Shown piece after piece: positions 24,601-35,200 of a DNA stretch of 64,000 nucleotides. This stretch comes from Plectrocnemia conspersa. Lineage: Eukaryota; Arthropoda; Insecta; Trichoptera; Polycentropodidae. The stretch lies in contig VTFK01000062.1 in assembly GCA_009617715.1 (NCBI GenBank), positions 372,001 to 436,000 on the forward strand, read 5' to 3'. The translations under genes were made by a program, and so were the position numbers. Every line of letters begins with the position of its first letter. Position 1 is the stretch's first letter. The notes under the pieces were generated by a model, which ran no database searches, was not told where the DNA came from, and saw only the letters and a program-made list of their open reading frames with translations.

Positions 24601-27600
24601 TATTTTTGGAAACTTCTTATTTTTGAAAATTTGGTTACTATATACCTATTTTTAATGACACCCGTAAATCTAGTGTTAAATAATATGATCTCTAAGAGGC
24701 CCTGCTGCTGTTTTTATGTGGATCTTATATGGTGTTTGTGGTTGGGTGATTTTCCTGGACACGAATTTTGTGGACATATTTTTTCGGAGTTTTGTGGACA
24801 TTCGGAGTTACGACGAAAAAAAAAGTTGTAAAAAAAATTTTTTTTTTATGTCATATACATAATTTCAAGACTGGTTTGATAACTGTTTCATAAGTAGTAA
24901 AGAATAACTGTGATGAAAACGACATAGCCTTTATTTATTCTTGACAATGCTCCAGGCCATCCTCCACACTTAGGGGAATCACATCCAAATATAAAAGTGG
25001 TTTATTTACCTCCAAACACCACCAGCATTCTACAGCCGATGGATCAAGGGGGTATTGCTAACTTCAAAGTCCATTATTTAAGAATCACTTTTGCCCAAGC
25101 AATTGCAGGAACAGACAAACATCAGACATTGAGAGAATTTTGGAAAAATTACAACATCTTTCATGCAATAAACAATATCTCAAAAGGATGGTCCAAAGTA
25201 ACGACGAATTGTATGAACGGCATATGGAACAAACTCTTAAAAAGATATAATGACAATATGTATTTTAATAAAGAAGGGGAAATAGATGAGATAGCAAATA
25301 TTATTGTAAAATGTGCTCAACAACTTAATCTGGAAGTTGATAATGAAGATGTAATTCATCTTTTGGAAAATGATGTTGAGGAACTCACAAACCAAGATTT
25401 GATTGAGATTGAGGAACAATGAGTTGCAGAAAAAAATGTAATGGAGCTAAAAGAATTAGATGAACTCGAAGAACCACCAAAAAAATTTGTGTTAAAAGAC
25501 ATGGCTGCAGCTTTTAGCCAAATCAATGATGCTATTAAAAAATTTGAAAATATGGACAAAGACATCGATAGATCTTCGAGGGTACACGGCTTTATTCAGC
25601 AAGCACTTGCGTGTTATTATGACATTTACAGAGAAAAGAAACAAAAAACTGTACAAACAAACCTGGACTTTTTTTAAGAAAAACAAGCACTATCACTGCA
25701 CTCGCTGAAAAATCTCAAGAATTAACAATGGATATCAGTAGCACAGATGAAAAAATACTCTAGATCAATTCTTATAAATAAATTATTTATGTAGATATTT
25801 GCTAAAAAGTATTTAGTTAACAACTTGAAGTCAGCAATAAAAGTGGTTTTTGTATTTCGCATGTATGCATTGTTTTTAATTATTTTTTGTATGATTTTCG
25901 ACTTACGACCTTTTCGAGTTACGACCAAGGTGGTGGAACGGAACCCCATCGTAACTCGAAAACTGACTGTATATACAAATATAAATAAATTTGAGTTATT
26001 GTACATACTGTGTTGTTATTTGGAAGTTTTAAATAAAAATATATTTTTTTATTAGCGAATATTGAAAATATGATGATTTAAATAAAACTTTACAAATAGT
26101 TTAGAGCCACTAGTGGGTAGAAAAATACATACATTTATAAATTAATTTGAATAAAAACTATTTAGTGAGCAACCATAATCGAAAATATAAGCAAATAATA
26201 AAAACAGAAATATAAAAAGTTGAAGAAAAACTGGTAAGTAATAAGTAATATAGACACATAAAAATATAAATAATCTTTCAAAGATTTAAACTACAAAATA
26301 ACAATGAAAACTTACATAAGGGTAAATGAAATTCGAGTATGTTACAATAATATTTAAAACAATATTAACAAGTTCTGCCACCACTATTAATCATATTTTA
26401 TGAATTTGATATTGTAATATAAACGAGGTTCAATGTTATATTTTTTTTGCATAGTCAAGTTTCATACAACAAATGACATGGAATAATCGTCGCCCACGAT
26501 CACGCATAGAATTTAATCGACACAGATTATGCGCGACCAGGAGCGAAAATGTTAAGCAATAATAAAATAAAATATTATTTTAAATGAAGTGAGACAAGTG
26601 GAAAATAATACCTAGCTTCAGCATCATGATCCCAGCAATCCTCACAAGTGTCTCTTGCCAATCGAGTGGCTCTTACGCTTAACAAACGTGGCGAAAACAG
26701 AGGACGAGATTTATGTCTTGCCACGACAACTTGCATCCGTTCCAAAGTCGGTTGATTGCCTAAAAATATAATTTCATGATACCTCCATAGTTTCTAATTT
26801 AATTTTGAACCGGTGGTTACTAACCAACTTCAGTTTCATATGGAAGAGCGTAAGGAAGCGGTCCAGGAGCACGATGTAAAGTCATACAACGCGATAATAA
26901 CTCCCATAAAACTAGCGATAATGCATACACATCAACGGCACGTAAAGACGCTGCACATCTGCGTAAATCTAAAGAACCTTCCAATGCTTCCGGAGCTAAA
27001 TATCTCAAAGTACCAGCCTAGAGAAACAAAATTTCATGTCATACTACAAATCTATCTGGATATATATTGGGAAAAAAATAACACACTTCTTGAATCCTAT
27101 AATTGGGCTGCAAAACTTGCGATTTGTTATCGGGTAGCGGCATGGCCAAACCGAGATCTCCGATGCAACAACTCAAATCAGCTCTTACCATGATGTTGGT
27201 CGAGTTTATGTCTCGGTGAACGATACACGGTTTATATTGACCTGAAATTTATTATCATAGTTATTTAAAAATTATATATATATACAATACAATCAAATGT
27301 TATACATACCATCTTTATCAATATGCGTATGCAGATGAGCTAAAGCCGATGCCACACCCAGCGCCATGTTTGTGTAAGTCTCCCAGTCGAGGGTGTGATC
27401 TATTAAATAACTCCTCAAAGATCCTAGCGGAGCTAACTGCAGCACCAGAAGATGTTCGGGTGGGCCTTCAAACGTCGGCCTAGTGTCACAGCCTAAATAT
27501 TGTAATAGATTCGAGTGCTTCATGTGAGGCATGCAGTAAAGATCTCTTTCGCGAGCCCATAATGCATACTGAGACGAAGGTAGGGCTTTGACGGCTACAG

Positions 27601-30113
27601 GCATAGCGCCGAGTGATCCTCGCCACACCTTAGCATACTTTCCGGAACCTATAAATTTTATTATTGTTAGTATTAGTAATATAAATTTGTAATAAATTAA
27701 TAAATTAATTACCAATATTATCGTGAAGTTTTAGATTATCGACACAAGTGGTACTGCAAGAGAATCCTGGTCCTCCTGTTTCGATATTGTTTCCAGGATC
27801 GCGAGCTAAGATATTGTGTTAAAACTTGTATTACATAAAGTTAATCTAATAATATTTTAAAATGTACCGAAGCCAAAAATTGGCTTCATATAGCCAAACT
27901 AGAGCCAATTATTTGGCTTCATAAATGCAATACATTTGGCTCCTTATCTAAGCTAGACAAATAGTTAATTTTTGGGTTCAACTTAAAATTTTTTTAAAAA
28001 ATGTTTTACATTTGTGAAGCCAACAAATTGGCTTTAGATGAACTATTGGAAGCAATTTTTTCAGCTTTATATCATATAATTTTAGAAACCACTGGTTAAT
28101 GTATTTTCATCAGCATTTGAATAATAAGCAGCAGACCCCAGTAGTAACGTGTTAACACATCTCATGCGGGAGACGAGTATCACAGTCCTCAGTCCGCCAA
28201 TCGTTGTATGCGGGAGACTGTGATTACAATTACCAAAATCTTTACCGCGGTAGCGGGAGACTGTGATCACAGTTCTGTTTATTATATTCTTTTATTTATG
28301 GTTTACAGTGACATCTGTGAGTTTTTGTTAAAAAAAATTTTTTACGAGTAGAATTCGAGACTGTCCTCACCCTTACATGTGTTTAGGTCGAGATCGAAAA
28401 TTATATTATTATATTTATGATTTACAGTGACATCTGTTAAATTTTCGTTAACTTTATTATACGAATATAATTCGGGTCTGTCCCCAATCCTACATGCGTA
28501 ATTGCCACATGTGGCCAAGATAAAAAAAAAATCCCGATCTTGTTTATATTTTTTATGCATATTCTTCGATCTTGTTTATATTTTTTATGCATATTCTTCG
28601 AACGTTTTCAGTTTACCTAATGCAAATAAATTAGTTTTTTTTTTGGTGAGTGTTTATATTTCTTCTTTTTTTTATCGTAAAGATTTAAAATGTTTTAATG
28701 ATTTATATGCTGTCGCGACTAATTGCTCGCGCGACCCGAATACGCCCGCGTCGCTCATTAACTTACGCTCGATCGGCCCCGCATGAGATGTGTTAGCATA
28801 AGACTTACTTTCAACACTCAATTGCTTCCCTTTCACTGTGTATTTGAAAATCTTGAAGGCCACTATGAACATGAGCAATCCAGTAAGGCACGCACCGACG
28901 ATAGTCACAATGTTTCCGTATCCCAATGGGAAATTATCAACCGAAGGATTAGCTGCAATGTCTGTCGCAGATATAACTAGAAAAATAACATGATTGACGA
29001 TCAACCGTACATTTGATAAAGAATTTTAATTATGGTTAAATACCCGTCGAGTTCGACGACGAAGAAAAAGACACGGGAGATGCATTGCAAAGAGAAGATT
29101 TGCAACAGCAGAATTTCGTCGGTCTATTGGATCGAGGAGACGACCTATCAGTGCGACACTCAGAGCTGCCGCACACGTTTTGCTTATCGGACGATTCCCA
29201 ACAACCTTTGAATTACGAAAATAAACATAGATAATAGAGCATTGATCATATTTGACGGTTTGTACATAAGTGTAATATGAAATCTTTAGATATTATAAAA
29301 TTAAACTGTAATCGTCTATGTTGTATTTTAAAAATAGTTATTGATAAAATGAAGCAATTAAAAATATGCTTCACCATGTAATGCACCGGCTTACACCGCA
29401 GCATAGATTTTTTGCATTTAACATTTTCCATATTCGCATTATTTATATACAGTTCTAACTTCTTTCTGTTATCTATAGTAGAAAAACAATATTGAAAAAT
29501 GTTTACCGCACACACAACATAAATAAATTGTTATGTAAAATAGTGAATATATTTCGGTCATTAAAGTCACCTTGTCCAAGAATAGTGATTTGCCCATTAT
29601 GATCCTCGACCCAAAACGCATAGCAAAAATCAGTGTGAGGTGCACAGTGTTCCACTTCAATAGTGCCGATCTCCGGTACAGTTTCGTTGGTCAAAATCGG
29701 TTCTCTGTCGACTGTAAACCAAAATCACGTTATAAAGCATCGATCACAGTATTATATGTTCAAGATAACGAACCGTATTCCTCGTAATCCAGTTCGTCGT
29801 CGCCGTCATAACTAGCTCCATCAGTCAAAGCGCGAACTTTTTGTTCCGTGTGATATTTGTAAACGCATATCTGCTTGGCGTTTGTGGTGACTTGCGAGTT
29901 GTCATTATCGTTGCTCTTTTTCTTTTTGGATTTAGCTAAGTATGTTTCTTCGTCTGTTTTTCCTTCTCCAGAGTTGTACGGGGAAACGATATCGCCGACC
30001 AAGTTGTGAGATTGCGATATTATTTTATCGTCGTTTTTGGGTATGGATTTCGCCGAGACGTAGATTATATTGAATAGAATGCATAATATAAATGCAGTAT
30101 TATTTAGTAACAT
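21646..30113 (-). CDS. wit: BMP type II receptor serine/threonine kinase, wishful thinking orthologue
   Basis: Eleven exons on the minus strand, all phases closing: 30113-29774, 29711-29571, 29205-29044, 28976-28809, 27805-27713, 27648-27310, 27241-27087, 27017-26825, 26759-26612, 23843-23734, 23669-21646; 1290 residues. Signal peptide 1-21; cysteine-rich ligand-binding ectodomain with type II hallmarks GCWES and [10 protein letters not shown] (exon 3); transmembrane helix about 237-258; kinase about 295-590 with Gly loop [11 protein letters not shown], Lys322 (VAVK), catalytic HRDINSTN (Asp425), DLG at 443-445 where most type II receptors have [13 protein letters not shown] and [10 protein letters not shown]. 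The juxtamembrane VDNLKL and the [10 protein letters not shown] region match BMPR2/wit better than punt. The tail of about 670 residues is Ser/Asn-rich and ends MMFGNSL. It binds BMP ligands at the plasma membrane and phosphorylates type I receptors; in flies it acts in synaptic growth. The tail exceeds that of the fly protein. Confidence 0.93.
24432..24471. repeat. Perfect short hairpin in a wit intron
   Basis: AATTTTGGGTTAACT and AGTTAACCCAAAATT flank an 8-base loop. No element boundary or coding context explains it. Confidence 0.4.
24960..25975 (+). pseudogene. Tigger/pogo (Jerky-like) DDE transposase remnant
   Basis: Plus-strand frames read [20 protein letters not shown], then [20 protein letters not shown], the second-Asp region of the DDE domain of Tigger-type transposases. 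One in-frame stop (25420) and the absence of the N-terminal half show it is dead. The right terminus is GTAACTCGAAAACTGACTG followed by TA (about 25970), the usual Tigger end. No matching left end is seen. It lies in wit intron 9, on the opposite strand to wit. Confidence 0.75.
28082..28620. repeat. Repeat-rich part of wit intron 4
   Basis: Three degenerate GCGGGAGACTGTGATCACAG-like units occur at about 28166, 28211 and 28252, two diverged TTTACAGTGACATCTGT units at 28302 and 28421, and an exact 32-bp tandem duplication (CGATCTTGTTTATATTTTTT) at 28535-28598. No gene is seen. Confidence 0.5.
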
Positions 30114-30170
30114 TTTTTAATGTTTATTGATCAAAACTCTGCTTGTTCATTATTCTTTAGCGTTCAAAAT
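30114..30170 (-). other. wit: 5' UTR segment of wit bounded by a splice acceptor
   Basis: Reading the minus strand, a TTGCAG acceptor ends at 30171 and is followed by 57 non-coding bases before the ATG at 30113-30111. This implies at least one upstream non-coding exon. The CpG-rich patch at 30.7-31.0 kb is the obvious candidate source. Confidence 0.5.
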
Positions 30171-30689
30171 CTGCAATTAAAAAAAAATGATATATTGTCA
30201 TGTAACTTTTGATCAGTTTTAACACTTGGAATAAACATCGTTTAATTATGAGTGCAGTAATGAAACTATTATCAATAAAAAAATTCAAGATTAAAGTTTT
30301 TTTTTTTATTTATTTGACATCGTAATAAATTCACTAGTATTAAAAAATTTTTAAAAGATTGGGACAGTCGTTCAATATCAAGTTGGCATGTTTGTAAATG
30401 AGTATTTTTCCAACGAGAATCTAAAAGTAGTAGTTTTTTTTATTTATATACAATTGTAAATGACATTTTTGAAGTAGTAAGGTGTTAATAATAAATAAGT
30501 AAAATGATTATTTTTATGCAATGCCGCAAGTAACGATTTTACATTTGAATCGCTGATATCTAATAGACTGAAACTGCTAGCCAAGTGAAATTTATATAAA
30601 AAAGAAGTAAGATCAGAGATGTCAAACACCGCCTCCAAAAGCAATGACGTCGACTCGCAAAGCAATTAATGCTGAGACAATTTAATCTG

Positions 30690-30990
30690 AGCGCATTCGC
30701 TTCGAAACGAGTAATGGGAATGCATATTGACCTGTCGACCGCGCACATGACGCGGCACAGACTCCGTGCTCCGGGCTCCCGGCTCCAGCATACAGCTCAG
30801 CCGCCCAGCGCAGCGCCTCGCTGACGGACCGCAGGCGGTCGCGAGCTGCGCGAGAAACGCAGACGCCGCCGCCGCTCGACCAATCGCAGGCGAGCTTCCG
30901 TCGGAATGCGTTTCCGCGGCAGCTTGCAACGCGGACGTTGCCGCTCGTACGACGCTTATCGCCAGATAACGATTATTTCGCGTCGACCTT
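30690..30990. promoter_or_regulatory. CpG-rich patch, candidate wit promoter and first non-coding exon
   Basis: About 300 bases with a GC and CpG density far above the surrounding AT-rich DNA, including runs such as GACGCCGCCGCCGCTCG. It sits 0.5-0.8 kb upstream of the wit acceptor at 30171 and 1.3 kb upstream of the Puf60 ATG, in divergent orientation. A promoter plus wit 5' UTR role is inferred from position and composition. No TATA box is evident. A short minus-strand reading frame crosses it but has no family resemblance. Confidence 0.45.
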
Positions 30991-31299
30991 TCATCTTCAT
31001 TTTAAATGCTATCTCGTCAAACGTCGTTGTGAAATTGATATCTATTCGCCCACTTTTACACTAATTTCGGAAATTTCAAAATATAATATTTATCACTTTT
31101 AACAATTGGTACAAGTTGTAGTATAATATATACAGTCTTCCAAAACGCAAAAGGCTTTCATCACTTATCAGTAATACTGACCCATTAGTAATACTGACAG
31201 TGACCCTTGCAAGTGTAAAAACGAATTGGAACAAATTTAGATGTCTAGTAGAGGATTTAATATATCATTAAATACGGAAGAATAAATAGATCAAGTTGT

Positions 31300-31620
31300 C
31301 TCTTATGTCACAGTCGCTACACAAAACGCAACTCGCGGTGCCATCACGCAACGTAAAGAGCAAAATGCCAAAGTTAATATTCCACTGTTCGTAAATGAAG
31401 ACCAAACACAACCAATTAGGATGTACCTACAAAAAAATTCTATTGGCTACTAGGGAGAAACTCTCAGTTGTCAGTTGATAGTAAACTGCTCGTATACAAG
31501 GTCATCATAAAACCGATATGTATGTATGGGATACAACTATGGGGTTCAGCAAGCAACTCTAATATAGATATAATCCAAAGATAACAAAATAAAATTCTAG
31601 GGGTCCTATTTATATTTTCA
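31300..31620 (+). mobile_element. Jockey-like LINE ORF2 C-terminal remnant
   Basis: Reads YWLLGRNSQLSVDSKLLVYK, then PICMYGIQLWGSASNSNID, the conserved post-RT region of Jockey elements (LY-W-L-R-S-L ... K-I-YG-QLWG-A). A stop follows at 31585. It lies between the wit and Puf60 promoters. Confidence 0.7.
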
Positions 31621-32262
31621 TATAGGGTTTATTAAGAATTTTATATTTGTAAGCTCATAAAAATATGATTAGTTAATTTTTTTATACAAAGAAGTAGATC
31701 GCCACTACTAAAAGGTTGAGCTGCCCTGGTGTATATGTTTGTATATGGTTTGCTTCTGGCCAATCTTTTTAAGTAATATTAATTTGGTTGACTGATAGTG
31801 GTGGGTGGCAATTACACACACATTGAGCCGCTGCATTAGTATTTTTATTAGGAATTTATAATATTATAATAGTTAACAATATGTTACATGATAATATATG
31901 CGAGTGATTGGCCGTTATCTTCCTGTCGAGGTCCACCAATATAATGTTCTGCCCTCTACCACTGTCACGTTAGTGTTACCAGAGTGCCGTCAAGTTTTAG
32001 CCCTAATGAACGAATAAATACAAAGGTCCACACAATAGTAATATTATGATAAATGTGTAAAAATATTCTAGAATATGTGTTAAAAATAAATATTTATTTA
32101 TTATGTTTCAATACGTTTTGTGTCGAAATATTTTTTTATCAATCTATTTATAATGAATTATTTAATTTGAAGTGGGCGATATGTTTTTTTCAGTGGCAAC
32201 ATTGTGTAGCGGAACGCTGCGCGCTGCTGTCGTTTGACTCCGCCCGCTTCTTTTTTGCCAAC

Positions 32263-35200
32263 ATGAACGGTGCCAGCGATTCTGTGAGTTATTCCTAGTC
32301 TAATATCCCACGTAAACTGTAAATATGACCTATTAAAGACGTTCAAATTATCATTGAAAATGCAACGTTTTCCAGAACAATTCTCAACCTAAACTATGCT
32401 CAGAATTGACGTAGGTCAGTACTGACCGAGATTTGCATATATTTTTGGTTATATCTTAATTTTCAGAAAAACCTTTTTAATTTATATTATAATCTAACTA
32501 TATCTTCTATATTCTTACAAATGAAGAGTGTATATAAAATAAATTCACAATTTCCTTTACGTTTAATATATACATATATTTTTAATTTTAACTTCATTTT
32601 TTTAATTCAATTATTTTGAAAATGCGTGTTTTGTAATATTGCATTCAGTTTTATTGTTAATTTTGAAATAGCAATCCAAGTTTTGAACCATTTACCAACT
32701 AGGAAAATAAAAATGCTTGAAAAATGGGTGCCGCACAAATTTAAATAGAACAAAAAAATCGCCTATACTCGAATGTTATATTGTAATGTCTGATGAAAAA
32801 TGTATGTTATAGTTAACCATTATAACTGAAAATACGCATTTTTAAACCTAGCGAAACCATTTTAGTTTAAAAATAAATTGATGAAATATTGACTCACTGA
32901 TTTGGAAATCTCGCCAACAGATTATTAATCGTTTAAACATTTCGACAACTTTTCATTTGATTAGGTTTCCAATGATCAAAAATAGCGTAGTAACATTATC
33001 AATCTATAAAATGTGAAATCTGGATATGCACCAACGTTTTTGACCAGTTTTAGCTCTTTGGCATTGTAAATCAAATATCGGAAGTTTTAAAGTCATACAA
33101 TTAGTTAAGCTCGTATTTTTTGGGTTAGAATTTTAATAAGATTATGTTTAGAATTTATATTAAATGGTAAGAATTATTTTGATAGATGGTCATAATAATT
33201 TTTTTCAGTTCGCAATAGTGTTATTGCTTATGAATCATTATTTTTATCGTTAAATTTTATTATTATTATATTATTAAAAAACCGGAGCAATTGAGCAGGG
33301 AATTATTTTTAGAGATATGCGTATTTAAATAAATACTTTGTTCCATAAAACGAATTCTTTGTGCAAATATGTAAGGTAAATCTTTGGAAAAGGATTCATT
33401 GCAGAGTTATTCATGGGGTGTTCACTGTTCTATTCAATGCTCGCTCGCACCTAATCTGTCCAACAGTAATGCTCAAACAATTCGTTTTATGGAATAATTA
33501 TTTTATATATTGCTCATTTAAATTGTCTTCTGAAAGAACGTTTTTTTATTTTAGTAAATGTTCTAAAAAAAATATTTTTTATTTTCCTATTATATATTTA
33601 TTATTTACTCAAAAAAGAGATAAGAAAATAATATCGGTTTTTGAACAACTTGAAACATATTTTAGTGGTTAAATTATTGTATATGTAACATTGCTGCTAA
33701 TTTGCAGAATAAAAGAGAGGTGTTTTGAATTCCACATGTGAAATAAAAACTCATATGTTTGGGATAGTCTTGTTCGAGATCAATGATATATCTGAATTAG
33801 ATTCTTAAATGAGATAAATAGTTTAATTAATGTACCATTACAATAACACATGTTTATATATTACTATAGGTCGCATCTGATTCTGCACCGATAGCTCCGT
33901 TGCCTACTGAACCACCTCCTCTGCCGGATTCTTCGACAGCACCGCTGACGGAAGGCAAGTCGCTTAAAACTTATATTTCACTTCCCTTCTCTTTTTTTAG
34001 TGTACATAAAGTAATATCATAGCGTAAACGTAAGCGTTTGAGTTCTAAAAATCAGTTTTATAACTTAAGTTATTAACATTTTTGTCGATTTAAAATAAGT
34101 ACGCGGAGAAAATGTGCAAAGATCGTTGTCGAATAGTTTACGGGTAGAACTTTGAATATTTGAGTATACAAAACTTCTAATAGAGGTATTTGTGGTCTGC
34201 TTGCGATGTTCCAGTGGCTGACGTCGGGCGACCCAGACGGCGTACGAACGACACGAGGATGTAGGTGTAACAAGAACCACTGTGATTGTAATAATTTTAA
34301 AAAAATACGCACGCACTTACACACCTTCCATTGATACGGAAACGTTTTGCTTAAATAGTAAGATTGTTCAAGAACTAACTGTGTATAAATGTTGTTATTA
34401 ATTCGATGCGTAATCTTTATCGTGTCAAATTGTGCGATACGATAAAGATACGTAGAAAAATAACGAGTTAGGTTTTAAAGGTGTCGACAAACGTAATGTT
34501 TTATTATTTAATGCTTTCAGTCTTGTATAATCTATGCCTGTTCCTTCTGGGCTGTGCGTATCTTGAAAGGCCGACGCGCTGAGATTAGCCGAGATCAAAA
34601 CGACTACACCCGTCTTTTCTTTTTCCAGAAAACGACATTATCTCTGTTTTTTGCTTTCTGTTTCAGGATTGGCCAACTTATGTATTAAAACAATATAGAT
34701 TTAATATTCTTTTGCTTTTTGTTTCAGGATGTAGTTGCGTATTTTTTACGATCTTTTCTCCATGCGTATATGCGTGCTTATAGGTTGTGTGTATGTGCGT
34801 ACATATGTGTATATTTGTGAAGAAAAGCTTCATACATAATATGTAATGTTTACGTGTATAGAAATTAAATAATCATATAATATTATAAAAAAAGTTGGTG
34901 GATCAGATTACTATACATATTATTAATTTAATTGTTTTGATTCATTGTAGACCAACGAATCTAGTTTATGCATAATAAAGTTTAATTGCTATCTATTAAG
35001 AATACTGTCATTGACATGATTCAAGGTATCTACTGCATAATTTGATTGTAATCAAATCGTAAAACATTTTTTTGTTTAAATATAGCTATCAACAAACTAG
35101 ATTTGTTGGTCACCCTAAAACTCATTCCAATATTATGTTTTTAATTAAATGATATCTAGAGTGTATGAAATTAAGCGTATAAGTCGTAACATTGGTTTTT

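Noticed and set aside
26813..27193. 126-codon plus-strand frame
   Set aside because: It overlaps wit kinase exons 7 and 8 read in antisense.
30666..30929. 87-codon minus-strand frame through the CpG island
   Set aside because: Ala/Arg-rich translation expected from GC-rich DNA; no conserved motif. It could at most be an upstream frame in the wit leader.
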